Shown in pieces: positions 49,222 through 61,310 of a stretch of 64,000 nt of DNA. Location: the NCBI RefSeq assembly GCF_019112545.1, contig NW_025064894.1:428750-492749 (forward strand). The letters run 5' to 3'. The notes under the pieces were generated by a model that saw nothing but the letters and a program-made list of their open reading frames with translations, was not told where the DNA came from and did not search any database. A program made the position numbers and the translations under genes. Source of the DNA: Guyanagaster necrorhizus. Taxonomy: Eukaryota > Basidiomycota > Agaricomycetes > Agaricales > Physalacriaceae. Position 1 is the first letter of the stretch; each line of letters begins with the position of its first letter.

Positions 49222-49792
49222 CTCAGATTCGCCATTATACAACCGGGAACGCAAAGCTGTGAATATTCCCATATTTTCCGGCAACGCACCTGTCTTCATA
49301 AGGACTTGCGTAGAGGCATTCATGTGCTGGTTCCCTGGCACACGGGAGGGTCGATGCTGCTAACCATGATCATTATGGTCACGGATGTTCGCAAGCCCAC
49401 TTCAATGGGGATGATGTCTTCCTTAGACTGAACTAAGGCAAATTGACTCGTCGGTCTCGATGTGTGTCTGGAAGGATTCGGAGGGTGAATTGTGTCTTCT
49501 CCATTTCTGGTCGTGCGAAAGCATATGAGGATCTGGATGCGAGGCAGACGATCGTCTCCATTGTGGCCATCTTCCCCTCCTCGGTAAGTCATCAGTAACC
49601 TGGTCAGAATTGAAAGCGGGTGTTAATATTAAGAATAGAAATATACTCACGTGAGAGAAAAAATGGTTGAATAGGAGAAGTTGAACAAGTGAATGTGAAT
49701 GTTTCTTTTGTTCGCCCCAAATTTGAAAATACCGAGCGGTGAATACCTCTTTGGGAATCGATTGCAGATTTTGCTTCCGCAGATGGTTCCTG
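49222..49792. repeat. Dispersed repeat, copy 2 (about 570 bases)
   Basis: Same strand and order as 35230-35810, with scattered substitutions and small indels. It starts about 50 bases after the point where the PP2C pseudogene loses homology, so it may mark the rearrangement that truncated that gene. Confidence 0.8.
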
Positions 49793-50554
49793 GCTACGAT
49801 TTGAGACTGATCTAGATAGCTTGAACTTGAACGTATATTGATAAAAGAATATAGGATACAAAAATAATTTAAGAGCGTAAAGGGAAAATAACGAGCATGG
49901 TTCGCCATGAAGATCATCCTGTCAAGGGCGGATGGAGAGAAGACTCTGGCTTATCGACATCGCTAGTGATTGCAATATTCCAAAGGCGAGATTTGCAGGT
50001 CCACAGTGATACGTGCCTTGTGCATCCTCCTTGTATTTCGAGTCGAATTCTGTGACTTTCTCTCGACTGCGATACCTATAGGAAGAATCGGCGCTGTCGT
50101 ACGAGCACACCTCGCTCGATCTCCCTGTTTGGCAGCCTGGCTGAGTGACTGCTTCGAGTTGTGATCAGGAGATGACAGTGTTTATAGATATCGATGCCAC
50201 AGCTGGATTACATGAGCTTGTAGACCCGCGAGACAGTACCTACAGCTGCTCGTTCTGTCGCCTTTCCCTTCTTGCAGGACGAAGGGCTGGCGTTTTCACT
50301 TCTCCGAGCGTTGGTGAGAGTGCGTGATGTGATGCGCCTTGGATGGAATCAAGGTAAGTTTGGGAAGCGAAGCGAGTGTGCAGAAAGCGGCCATCGAATT
50401 ATTCTTCCGTATTGCTGGACCTGACACTGCCCTTTTTTTTTGCTCTTGAACACGGGTTGGCGATTTGAATCCTTTGCCATCCAGCCAGCTCATTAGGTCC
50501 CTGGGATAGTTCGAACGAAAGTCACGGAGCCAAATTCTACAACGTCGTCGATCG
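49793..50554. other. Intergenic stretch
   Basis: Short frames only; nothing recognised between the dispersed repeat and the duplicated esterase segment. Confidence 0.4.
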
Positions 50555-53500
50555 TCCTTGCTTTGCACTGCTCAGCTTTATTAATAATTGTATGTATCGG
50601 CCCGAGCTTGACAAGGCAGCAAAGAATGGGAAGTTGTCACAAAACTTTGGAACCTCGTGACCGCATAGCATGTTAAGTCTGGAAGCTCCTCCGTACAGTT
50701 ATAACTGAACATTGAAAGAATATGGGACTTGGTGACGAGACACGCAGAGGTCTATGAGGGACGAAAATGAAAAAAAAAAAAATTTTAGGATAAGCAGCCG
50801 AAGTTGTTAGGTTTCTCCGGAAGGTCTTGTGTGTTCCAGGATTTTGTGACAACTTCCCGAGTCCCGATTTCCGCCACCGTTGAGTTTTCGACAGATGCAT
50901 GTCATCGAGAAGGAGAACAGTTTCTCCCTTACTCATGTCGAAGTCACCTATCATCGACGACCGCAGCAGGAGTTCCATTATACAATCCATTTGGTAAGCA
51001 GAGCTTTGAGCGGAGGTTCAAGGTGCAATTTCTTTCCTGACTTTCTCTTTCCGACGGCCATGAGTATCTGAAGTTATCGCGTAACGGAGCCGTAATGAAC
51101 TAAAGGGCTTCACCGTCAGTCGCGTCGAATGCCGGAGTACGCGTCCAAGTTTGAAGTGGACAAAGTTGACCAAACAAGCAACGCGTCTCTTCCCTTCCCA
51201 CTATCAGTATCATCCTGCAATGCTTGTCACTTATTTCTTTCGATACTCTGGCACCAAAAGTGGCATGCATGGATCTTAAGGGCATAATTCCTAAGTAATG
51301 CGCCGCAAAACCCGTGCATAGTGACCTCGCTGATACTTCGGTAGGTCAATCACCGCTTCCTGACGCGTCGGATTTTCCTTAGTTTACGACAGGCGAACAG
51401 AACCTTTTTAATTTGGCTCGAAGCACCTGCGCAGTGCGCGTGAATCCTATATTTTGTAGTAATACGTCTCCGTCTGTCCAGACGGCCATCCTTCTCCGAA
51501 CCCAAAAAGCTACATAAGGAGGGCGATATTCGCTCCCATTGCTCGTCGCACTAATCATGCTCATCGTGCTGTCCGTTCTGTGCTATGCTCTCTTGGCTGC
51601 TTCTGCTCCCCAAGTCCAACTAGGCAAAACCAAGCTCATTGGAAGAGATGTTACAGGGCTAAAGCAAGACTTCTTTGGAGGTAAGCCAACATGCTGTATG
51701 ATGATAGTCAAGGCTAAAATGAAAGCTAGGTATTCCATTCGCCGAACCTCCAGTCGGAGCTTTGCGTTTGGAGCGTCCTGTATTGAAAACGGACATCGAC
51801 GCTGATGAATTCGACGCCCGGAATTTTGGACTACCCTGCCTACAGACCGTAGGTTTTCCGCTTGATATAAGTGATTCCATTATAATGGCAGAAATAACAG
51901 AGCCTTGCTGCCGACGAGATGTCTGAGGATTGTTTGTCCATCAACATATTTCGGCCGACGGGGTTGTCTTCTGGGGACTCTTTGCCCATCATGTTCTGGT
52001 AGAACTATATCTTTCACTCATGTGATCCTTGCGCTAATGACAACGAAGGACCTATGGTGGCGGTTTCGCTGGAGGCGCTTCGTCGAACTTCAATGGAAGC
52101 AATATCGTTGCCCAGAGTGTTACCAGAGTAAAGTTCCGCATTCTATCTACGTGTTCGTGACTAATTGCCTCCAGGGAACTCCCATCATCTATGTGAACTA
52201 CAATTATCGGGTAGGGCCATTAGGTTTTCCCCAAGGACAGGAAGCCGAAAGCAGAGGACAGCTCAACCTCGGACTCAGAGATCAGTTAACTGCCTTGGAA
52301 TGGGTTCAGCAGAATATTGGCTTGTTTGGTGGTGATAAAACCAAGGTGCATAAATTCGTTATATACACGTTCTCTTGATAACATTCCGGGGTAGGTAACA
52401 ATTTTCGGAGAAAGTGCTGGATCTATGATGACGAATTTGATGCTTCTAAATTCGTCGATTTCCAACTTTGCCTGGGCTGCGGTACGCATACTGTCATTTC
52501 ACACAAGTTATCATTCTGAATCCATGACCAGATTTCTGAATCTGGTTCAGCGTCCTCCCCTGTCATCTATAATGCATCTGCACGAGAATCTACCTGGCAA
52601 GATTTTGTTGCAGGGACAACAGGCTGCGAGTCCGTCGCCGGCACGCAGAACACTTTCGGCTGCCTGCAGGCGGTGAATTCGTCCGCTATATACTAAGGAA
52701 TTGTGGAGGCCTATGCATTAGCTATCGAAGATTTTCCTTTTTATCCTGTGCTGGACGGTCCTTCGGGTGTTCTTCCCGATCTGCCTACACAACTCTGGGC
52801 GAAGGGCAAGTTTGCCACAATTCCTTTCATCTCAGGCACGAACTTAGACGAAGGTATGGTATGAATTTCATAGAAAGGCCGAACTCAACGTTAGTGTTCA
52901 TTAGGGACTGGTCAACAGACAAATCGCAGCTTCACCGATGAGGACATCAAGGATTACATACAGACCACCTATTCGGCTTTCCCACCTTACATCCCTGATG
53001 CTATCCTGGACCGCTTTCTCGAACTGTACCCTAACGATCCATCCTTGGGTTCGCCGTATGGCACCGGAAATGAAAGTTTTGGGTTACCCGTAGGCTATAG
53101 GAGATTGGCATCCATGAGCAAGCATTGTTTCTTGTTCCCATTGTGAAGTGCTTAACCATCAATTTCAGTGGGAGACTTAACCTTTGATGCTCAACGTCGA
53201 ACATGGACACAGGCTGCTGCGCGAGCAGGCGTGAAATCGTACGGTTATCAATTCGCACAGAATTCCTCGTCTTGGGCGCCCTACTTTGGAGGTGGATCTC
53301 GTCTTTCCTGAATCCATTTGAGTTAGTACGTACTGAGATATTTGCCAGTGACTCATTCAGCGGAACTAGAATTTATCTACGGAGAACTGGATTCCTCCAC
53401 TGAGCCGGCTTCGTCGATCTTGCTGGGTGAAATGATGGTCGACTACTGGGTTTCATTTAGTACGAGCTTGGATCCCAACGATGGCTTAGGGACGTCTCGT

Positions 53501-53895
53501 GAGTGATTCTCATGCTGCTGGTTGAATGCTTGCTAATCAATTGGCAGGTCCTAACTGGCCACAATACACACCGGATAATGAGGCATGTTAAAATTACTCG
53601 TTGGAATGGTTTCCTTTCACTGATCGTGGCCCCCAGGTGCTCATACAATTGAAAGGCGAGAATATGACTGTAATTCCGGATGACTATCGGGAGGAACAGA
53701 TCGGGTTCCTTAGGGATAATGCTGTCGTTTTCCACCGGTAAAGTCTATAGCGTGTTTATGTCTCCCTCGGTATTACTAAATCAATGAGTGCGCATAATTT
53801 GCCTTTTTTTATTTTGGAGCAAGTCTATTGAAGAATGCATAAGAGTTATTGAATGAACACCCACCATGTTGTTAAGCCTCTTTGTGTGGTTGAAA
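50555..53895 (+). repeat. Diverged segmental duplicate of the esterase locus
   Basis: From about 50555 (TTGCACTGCTCAGCTTTATT, compare TTGCACTGCGCAGCTTTGAT near 29540) through the gene to about 53895 (GCATAAGAGTTATTGAATGA, compare GCATAAGAGCTATTGAATGA near 34761) the sequence parallels the esterase locus at 29.5/32-34.9 kb, including upstream and downstream noncoding DNA, in the same orientation. Confidence 0.75.
51557..53741 (+). pseudogene. Carboxylesterase paralogue inactivated by a nonsense codon
   Basis: The exon layout equals that of the esterase at 32470: signal peptide MLIVLSVLCYALLAASA, VQLGKTKLIGRDVTGLKQDF, GIPFAEPPVGALRLERP, SIYVF-free intron, GTPIIYVNYNYRVGPLGFPQ, GDKTKVTIFGESAGSM (canonical GESAG, Ser at about 52412), FISGTNLDEGT and HSAELEFIYG. 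All introns keep splice sites. The only clear lesion is TAA at 52693-52695, where the intact copies have CAA (glutamine) in the context AIYQG, a single C-to-T change. This would remove more than half the protein, including acid and histidine residues. If the base is a sequencing error, or is read differently, the gene would otherwise be complete with TAA at 53739. Confidence 0.8.
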
Positions 53896-53972
53896 GTGTT
53901 GCCACACGGGTGAGCATGAAAATGAGAAGAGCAAAGTCAGGTGCACAACGAATGAAAATTAGGTTGGACGTA

Positions 53973-54468
53973 CTATTCACAAGTACCCCCGTCATCTGAG
54001 GCAGCCTTGATAGCACCTTTAAGACGATCCCGGACCAGCTTTGCAGGACATGCGCCAAAAGATAAAAATTCCTAAGTCTGAAAAGTTCTGATGCGTATCC
54101 TCCTCCTCCTGCACCTTACGTGTGGCGTTCAAAACGACGTCGAAGACATCCTTGTCACTTTGTAAAAGAACGGAATAAGCCATCGTTGACTTTGTCGACA
54201 TCTTTCAGCAATTGTTCCGCGAACACGGTTAGGAACGCGAGTGTGAGCTTGTCAGTAGGATCATAGGTCATGGGAAAGGCTTTTTTTTTTGAAATGCCTT
54301 CGCGTGTAAAATCGACAGCACTTTGAATATCTTCGAGGGTGAGTCGTTCATCGAGAACGAATGGGGGAGAAGAGCGTTTGCTCGGAGGGGGCCCGCCCGA
54401 GGGGAGATATCACTATCACTATCAGAGCGCGAGTATTTGGTAAGAGTAGTTACGTCTCCGTCATTCAT
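53973..54468 (-). pseudogene. Possible degenerate small gene
   Basis: Protein-like segments occur in different frames in order: MNDGDVTTLTKYSRSDSDSD from 54468, then PPFVLDERLTLEDIQSAVDF, SKKKAFPMTYDPTDKLTLAF and LTVFAEQLLKDVDK after a shift near 54400, SDKDVFDVVLNATRKVQEEE after another, and FLSFGACPAKLVRDRLKGAI ending in TAG at 53973. The junctions lack introns of normal length. I do not recognise the product. It may be a frameshifted gene or an unusual intron pattern. Confidence 0.28.
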
Positions 54469-54934
54469 GATGATGAAGAGAGATAGCTTGGAATGTCGTC
54501 AAGTCACTACGGGGGTGATCATTCAATCGCGGAGGCTGAAGATGCTGACCAAACATTAACATTATGAGACCCAGCGAAAAGTGTCTCGAAAGGGAAAAAA
54601 AAATCAGATAATCATTTTCTGTAGTATCGCACCTTAGCTCCTACCTGTCAAAAATTTAACTATAGATTTAAAAACATCTTGTGAGCCTCCAATCTTTTTT
54701 TTTCAGGTGCTGTGAGCATAGTCATAATATTTGGCTGTTCGCCTTCGGTCTACCAAGATAATCAAAGAAGATGAGAAATTCAAATATGCCGGGATGCTAT
54801 GATATGATAATTGAACAGAACAGTCTCCTGTGATCTTCGGTCATCATCATATTACACGGCATGGTCCGCTGTAGGTATAGACACAACAGCATAATACTAT
54901 ACATAACTTATATACAAAAGGAACACATTTGCAT

Positions 54935-56714
54935 TCAATACCCAGCTCCTTCAACAACAGACGCTAGACTCTTCGCCACCGAAGCAGCCAAAAACTCTGG
55001 ATCCGAAACGGACCGTGGCCGCAACGACATACGGGCACTGAAAACATCCAAGCACGCCGTTCGCTCGCCTGTAGGAACAGCCTCTCTGGGAACGAGTTGG
55101 AAGGGCACATCCTCGTCCGGGTTCTGGTCCCATTCCGGTTCGATCACGAAGTAGATGGTGTTCCTCTTATCCTCCTTGGACGTTGGCGTAGGAGGTGGTT
55201 CGTAGGTGGGAGCTGGTTTGGGAGGGGGAACAGTCCTGGTGGATTTGGACGAGTGAGCGGAATGTAGGGATTTAGAACTATCGGTGTCGGCGCTCCGAGC
55301 TGTTCTGAGAGAGGGCGTCGACTTGTAGCTTGATATCGTATTGGGGGGATATAGCAATCTGGGGGTAAGTGGGATGTTCGGAGTCGAGGGGGGGTCAGGC
55401 GTCGTCGGGACTTGAGGCGTTGTGGGCAGTTTAGGCGTCATGGGTGGCCTAGGTGACGGTGGTAGTATTGGTACCGGCGCATAGAACGCGTTAACTTTAC
55501 CCAGATCATGAGCACTCAGGAGCGGAGTAGGTGGAGGAGAACCGTCAGCGGGGAATATGGAAAGTTGGGCCTCGTTGCCAGATGCTGAGTCTGAGAACCA
55601 AGCTGCAGAGTTGATCGTCAGCAGCGCAGGAAATTTTCGGGATACCTTGGTCACGCTTTTCGCCTCGCTTTTTGTTGGCACCTCCAGGTTAGCGGGTTTT
55701 TTGGGAGCTTTTTTGAGCACATTACGGCCTAAAGATGGCTGTTTTTCGTCGTTCGGCAGTGACTCTGCAGACTCAACGGCGCCGAACTCTGATACGACCA
55801 GAGTCGGAGATTCCGGAAGGCAGGCGGGTGGAGGCACCGATGGCTTAGATGATTTCCGACTGCGAAACAGTCGCTTCCAACGTCCAGTCGACACTTTGCT
55901 GTCTGATTGAACTTCGTCGGTGCTAGAGCTATTGCGGCTCAACTCGGAATCGCTCCTGCCAAAAGGAGAAGCAGATCGTGGGGTGTCATCAGTGGGAAAG
56001 TCGTAAGGGAAGTCTATGATACCCTGCCAGTTATTTCAGTATGTTTTAGCGGCGAACAGAGCAGACCATGCATACCTTGCACGAGGATGGTGACGGAGGT
56101 CCTTCAAAGGGTGGCCGATCCCTTGGAGTAGGTGCAGTGCGTCCACATATCCGAAGATATCCGGGGGGTACAGAGGCGGTAGACCCAGCTGACAGAGTGA
56201 GAGGCAATAAACAACTGACAATGTCTCCTCGTGGTGGAACAGGCGGATTCTTTTTGGGCAGAGGACTCGGTGGGGTTTCGTCAACATTAGGCGGCTCATC
56301 GAGTGTTGATTCCTCATCTGGGGGATAACATGGCTCGTCGTCAAAAATGCTACCGCCCTCCGGGATTGGCGACAGAATACGGGGATGATATGGCTGATAA
56401 TATATTGTGCTGCTCGGAGTACTGTAGGACTGCTCTGACGCGCTCAGCATCTCCACCTCGGCATCTGCCACCTCAACCAGTGAAGGTGGGAATGGAGGAG
56501 GTGACGGATTCCACACCATACTGCTGGACTCTGACGACGCGTCGCTGGTGTTAGACGTTTCTGACCCGTTATCTGCCACAGGAGGCGGCGAGGGGGAAGA
56601 GTGGCAGACGGGCAGTGACTGCGGAGGGGCACCAAGACTAAAATTGATCTTATTAAACAGACGCGACGACAAGGACTTCTCTGATGATGTCGTCGATTCT
56701 GGCTGGTGGGCCAT
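54935..56714 (-). CDS. Proline/serine-rich low-complexity protein, function unknown
   Basis: Two exons. Exon 1 starts at the ATG at 56714 (MAHQPESTTSSEKSLSSRLF) and ends PSPSSCK at about 56069; an intron (gtatgc donor, ggcag acceptor) leads to GIIDFPYDFPTDDTPRSASP and the long exon 2, which stops at 54935. The protein of about 580 residues is largely disordered: SH3-ligand-like proline runs (PPPPVADNG-type, KKNPPVPPRG, PPSPRPPMTPKLPTTPQVPT), a basic patch RWKRLFRSRKSSKP, and a more ordered C-terminal end NTIYFVIEPEWDQNPDEDVP followed by SARMSLRPRSVSDPEFLAAS. No known domain is seen. Such proteins often serve as scaffolds or kinase targets (many S/TP sites), which is inference. A minus-strand neighbour of NOP53. 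Confidence 0.72.
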
Positions 56715-57302
56715 AGATAGAGACGATGCTTCAAACGAGGGAGGGTGCGGAGAGAAGGGAGTGTGAGAGGAATATGAACCGAAAGGGATAAGGAACGTCG
56801 ACTGGCGTAGGTGGACGACCAGGAACAAGAGTGGAGGATGCTAACTGCCTCGCGTTTGAGGGAGGTAATGAGTAAACCGACGTCCTTTGGTCAAGTTTGT
56901 CACGGGATCGAAAAGGGAAAGGTGGCAAGAGCGGCCATAAGACAACAATGAACCTCCGGGGTGTTTTATGACAGTTTTTGAACAATGAAAGTGGCATGAA
57001 CTTCACCTAAAATCATGCCTGCGAACGTCTAGTGGGGGAAAATTTTACGAGCCTGCACATGTCTCAAGAATGTGAGGACGCGACTGTGTCTTTATTTTAT
57101 CGGCAATTCTATCCATTAATGTAACCTATATTACAGACCCTAATCAGCACTACTCAAGCATGTTGTAAGACAACATGGCATACGACGTCTCATTGCTGCC
57201 TATCGAACTTCTTCCACGCGTGTTTCTCGTATTCCACTGTCCGTGTTCTCCGTTTCCTAGGTCTAGACATCCCACAAATCAGCGCCTCATCAGAACGAAA
57301 AA
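56715..57302. other. Intergenic stretch
   Basis: Holds the upstream region of the proline-rich gene and the 3' region of NOP53; no further coding pattern recognised. Confidence 0.45.
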
Positions 57303-58868
57303 TCACGGGGCTACATACACTACGAGCGCGCGAGGTTCAATCCTTCCTCGGTGTTGCAAACTGAGGAACCGATCCCTGAACAGATTACCTTCAGGCTGCA
57401 AAAAATATTGCGAATCAGGGGGACGAATGTACAAGGATACCAGATACTCACTTTGAGCGCTCTTAAACTTTCGCTTAGGTCTTCTCCCAGCTGCACGTCT
57501 ACTTCACCCTCTGCCACCTTGTGCTTCCCAAGCTTTTGCCCCGACAGCCCTTTCTTCAGCTTGGTTTCGGCCAAAAGCCAACGCTGTTGACGCTCTGCGT
57601 CGCGCTTGGCGCTATTTATCTTCGCTTCTTTGCTTAAAGCTTTGACTCTGTCAACCGTGGCCAGTATACGTTTATTAGCAGCTCTCTGTGCCAGCGCACG
57701 TTTCTGGAAGGTCACATTAGCATGGTGAAAGAGTATCAGGATGATCTACGCTACGAACCTCCGCCAGTACCTTGGCAGCCTTTCTCCGCTGTTGTTTCGT
57801 CTTCCTCTCTGGGGCTGGTTTACTGAAAGTTTCTGAGGGCTCCTCCTCCTCATCAACCGTAGTGGCGATATCGACCTTCATTCCGGGTACGCCGCTATTA
57901 CCATCATCCTCACCCACACGTGCGTTCTCCATCCGGTGTTTCACCTCTGCCAGCTTTTCAGCCTCGGCGATCCTCTTCTCCTCGATCCCGTGAGCTTTGA
58001 GAAGGAGCTCGCGATGTGCATCGGCTGGAGGGTTATAGGATGTCCCAAGGTGGGGCTCGACCACTGCCGGGACCTCGATGATCTTTCGGGGCTGTGAATG
58101 CGTTGGCGCCTGTCGTGATGCATTAGCTTGCGATAGCACCACCCACAGTACAGAAAAGCAAACCTTCACGGGCTTTTTCTGGAGACACTCTGTTCCCTCT
58201 GGCACTTCTACTTTCTCCTCTGCGTCTGCAGCCCACGGGTCGAATTGGCCACTGTTTTTCACCGCTTCTGTTAACCCAATGACAGCACTCCCTGCACCGA
58301 ATTCTGTAGGGTCGACAATGCTATTGAAAGGGCCTTGTCTTGGACGCTTCGCAATACGCAACATCCGTTCCTTCTCCTCCCTCGTCACCGCTGCCTTTCT
58401 CTTCCCGTAAGATGTCGTCCGTGAAAACACCGCCGGCACTGCCGATCGCTGGGCAAGAATCTTTGCTGCAGTAGTTTGCGATGCGAGTGACTTTGGTATG
58501 GATTTCCGGACTAGAGATATCTTTGTAAAACAATGATTCAACTACAGAAGGACTTGAAATGTCCCGTACCTTGATCATCGCCGGCGACGTCAACGAAGAA
58601 AAGACTGTTATCGGTGGTTTTCTGCAAAGGTTTACTGAAGCAAACGTGAAGAAGACTGGCGGGAATCAACAAATAGATAGAACACCTACCCTACCACCCT
58701 CTCTTCTTCCCTCATTCCTTCCAAGGCCTCTTCGACGTCTTCAATATTAACGTTTTTGCGCCATGCTCGTTTGCCCTTGCGGCTCGACTGATTATGCTGG
58801 GAAGGAGCTCCTACGGCTGACCGCATGGGTTTGGCTTTGCTTTTTGTTTTTGAAGCAGAAGCGGACAT
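57303..58868 (-). CDS. NOP53: Ribosome biogenesis protein NOP53 (GLTSCR2/PICT1 family)
   Basis: A nucleolar factor of pre-60S assembly; in yeast Nop53 recruits the Mtr4-exosome for 7S pre-rRNA trimming. The ATG at 58868 opens a lysine-rich start, then KGKRAWRKNVNIEDVEEALE, the conserved N-terminal block, and after an intron KPLQKTTDNSLFFVDVAGDD. VRKSIPKSLASQTTAAKILA, EECLQKK-type text, GTSYNPPADAHRELLLKAHG (the SYNP block), a charged EEEEPSETFSKP segment, KTKQQRRKAAKVLAE, RALAQRAANKRILATVDRVK and LSESLRALK follow. The last exon reads PEGNLFRDRFLSLQHRGRIE and PRALVVYVAP, the family C-terminal signature, stopping at 57303. About six exons join in frame. In a conserved, housekeeping-type neighbourhood. 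Confidence 0.9.
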
Positions 58869-59284
58869 GATGGTAAAGTGTGGAACAAAGGCGCAAAGCC
58901 AGACGTGAAAATTAGTGGGGCAAAGATAGATCTTACATAAGCATAGACATCCGTGGCTAAGCGGCAAAGCGCCGGATGCCAAGTTCTCAGTTCGATTCCA
59001 GGCTTCGCTCGTTTTTCTTTTCATCCGCCTAAAAATTTTCATTATTATTGAAGAGATATTTATATTGCTTCTTGTTAGTACTGCTATTCCATGAAGCACA
59101 TCTGTGACCGTAAATAAAGTTTAGTAAAGTGCATGCAAAGAGAGGCGCTCGGATTCTGCCCAATTTCCAGAAATTGCTCCAGAAAATCCAAAAAGTCGAA
59201 AACGACACGACGTCCAGTAACCATCAAGTGTCCCCCCCGAGATATCTAATATATAAAACCCTGGCAGCAAAAGATACATGTTGC
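58869..59284. other. Intergenic stretch with a tRNA-like fragment
   Basis: Around 58952-59010 there is a good A-box and D-arm (GTGGCTAAGCGGCAAAGC), a B-box-like GTTCGATTCC and a following T run, but the acceptor, anticodon and T stems do not pair, so no tRNA is called. Nothing else is seen. Confidence 0.4.
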
Positions 59285-61100
59285 TTACAGCGACATACTT
59301 CGATCGTGCCTCACAGTAATGGCATTCTCTTGCCTCGACTTGTTCGACATCTGTTCCCATATAGGATCCACATCTGGCCCTTCCAAGTCTCCAGCGCCAT
59401 CCCATCCCCAACACCAAACTACAAAATTAACACCGTCAGAACAGTGCGCAGTAATTGCCAAAAGCTGGATAATACCATAATCCGGTCCAGGAACAAATAT
59501 CAAAGGCTCACTCTCCTCTTCCGTGAACAATCGATCGTGCGGGCCGAACCACGAGCGGTCCTGGGGATCTGTGCGAGGGTTGTCGGGGAGTCCTCCTAGC
59601 CGCACATACCCACGAATAGCAGTGAGATTCCGCCTCTGCGGATGAATGATGTCGAAAACTTTCTGTTGCATGGTCAGAAATCATAAACCCCATTGATAAA
59701 TCCCCAAACACCACGAGGAGATTCGCTGGGCGCTGACAGATGTTCGACGGGAATTTTCAAGAAAATCGCTTCCCGATTGTCTCGAACCCTTACCGCCGAA
59801 TGTTCCGCGTGGTGACAGGAAATTTAGGAAAAACCACTCACGCTATCATATGCCAACTTGACTCTTGGAACCATCAATATCCGACCGTATCCCGATTCCC
59901 AGTAATCGTTGCAAATGAGACTGCACTCTGAGGCACTGCATTCGCCGTCCATGATCTTGGCCATCCTGAACCTGACGTGAGGAGGGGAGTAGAACGGGGC
60001 GGGATCCAATATGGCGATACCATTCCAACACGACTGCACCTGGACCGGTAAATGTCTCTGGAAGCGCTGTGATGAAAGGGGATGGTGGAATATCTGCTCG
60101 AAGGGCGCGTTCTCCAGGGCGGTACCGTTAATATCTCGAGCGACCCAGTTGTCATAGAAAACAGGGGCGCCAATATCCTCGTGGTACATGTAATCGGCCG
60201 CGCAAGTGATACCAGCGTTGTTGTTCCGACTCTGCCAGATGAGCTCGAGCAGATCATCAACACAAGGCAGAACGTCGTTCATGAATATGATAGTGTCGAA
60301 GTACTCGTTCTCAGCGTCACGTAACTCGTGGAGAGGCACGAACGCGGCATTCCGTACCTCGGCAAGATACTCTATCCTATGATTGAATGCGCCTCTAGTA
60401 CGCATTGAAGTTCGGATGGTGATACGCATTCCAACACTGCGGGTAAGGGCATCGAATATCCGTAGCAGAGCTTTGGTCTGGTCCGTAGAGCCGTTTTCGT
60501 AGATAGAAACGAACACGTTGTGGTAACCCAAAATGGCGGAAACGCGAAATAGCGCGGCGAAGAGGTCTGGTATGACATCGAAGGAATTGTAGAGATTGAT
60601 GGCGAAGAAATATTTGTGGTCGCTGCCCATGACATCGCGCCGTGAACCTGCGCCCTGGAAAGGCTGCTCGGCAGCATCCGTGAAGCCAAAGGTATCGAAC
60701 CAGGATTTCCGTGAAAGACTTTTGTAGCCCATGAGAGGAGCATAGCGCTCTATGGCCTGCTGGGAGTAGAGTGGTTGAGCACTTCGTGTACACTCTCTGG
60801 TATAATGGGGGGTCAGCGTCGTCAGGAGGTCGAGCACCCGTAAACGCTGGTCGGGCGTCGGTTGCTGTATTGGCTGCCGGGTATTCTGGCGCGATTTTGC
60901 AGGTACATAGCTGCTTCTCCATACTGGAGTGGAGGACTGCAGATGGGTAAACATAAGGCAGTAGTATATATCGCAGAGGAACGCACGCCTGTCCATGGAA
61001 ATAATCTAGCAAATATCATGCCCACAAAAATACCAATAGCGAGCGCAATGGGCGTCGGCACCTTTTTGATCTGCTGAACGACACCATTCTGCTTGTTCAT
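59285..61100 (-). CDS. GT69 alpha-1,3-mannosyltransferase-like protein (CAP59/CMT1 family)
   Basis: A type II Golgi-type membrane protein of the CAP59_mtransfer family (Cryptococcus CMT1 and CAP59), which transfers mannose in capsule or glycan synthesis. The start is the ATG at 61100: MNKQNGVVQQIKKVPTPIAL and a single membrane helix at about residues 15-34 (IALAIGIFVGMIFARLF). After an intron (GGC|gtgcgt ... ctgcag) the lumenal domain reads DHKYFFAINLYNSFDVIPDL, VFVSIYENGSTDQTKALLRI, YFDTIIFMNDVLPCVDDLLE, AGITCAADYMYHEDIGAPVF, YDNWVARDINGTALENAPFE, QVQSCWNGIAILDPAPF and FRMAKIMDGECSASECSLIC, all family blocks. Two last exons end DYVWCWGWDGAGDLEGPDVD and a TAA at 59285. It is head to head with the SGNH-like gene at 61311. 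Confidence 0.88.
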
Positions 61101-61310
61101 CGTGCTGTACGATGGCGAGAGCAAAAAAGACGGTGGACGTTCGGGTGAAAGTGACAGGTCCGAGGATAGGAGGGCCGCTGAACACTCTTCCCGTTCTACC
61201 ACCACCATCATTTCTCATCATCTGTTCATCGTCGTGGTCGTTGCCAGTAGCGCATGCAGCGACGACGAGGACCGGCTCACATATCTCCTCCAATACAATC
61301 GCCCTTGAGG
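61101..61310. promoter_or_regulatory. Bidirectional promoter of the GT69 and SGNH-like genes
   Basis: Only 210 bases separate the two start codons (61100 on minus, 61311 on plus), so the genes must share upstream control DNA. No TATA box or known factor site was identified by eye. Confidence 0.6.

Noticed and set aside
56036..56344. Alternative frame LGLPPLYPPDIFGYVDALHL as the true coding frame of the proline-rich gene
   Set aside because: It would need a 31-base intron, too short for this genome, whereas the other frame runs openly to a good donor at CKG.
58952..59015. tRNA gene between NOP53 and the mannosyltransferase
   Set aside because: A good D-arm, B-box and T run are present, but acceptor, anticodon and T stems do not pair and no anticodon with a preceding U can be placed. 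At best a tRNA-derived fragment.
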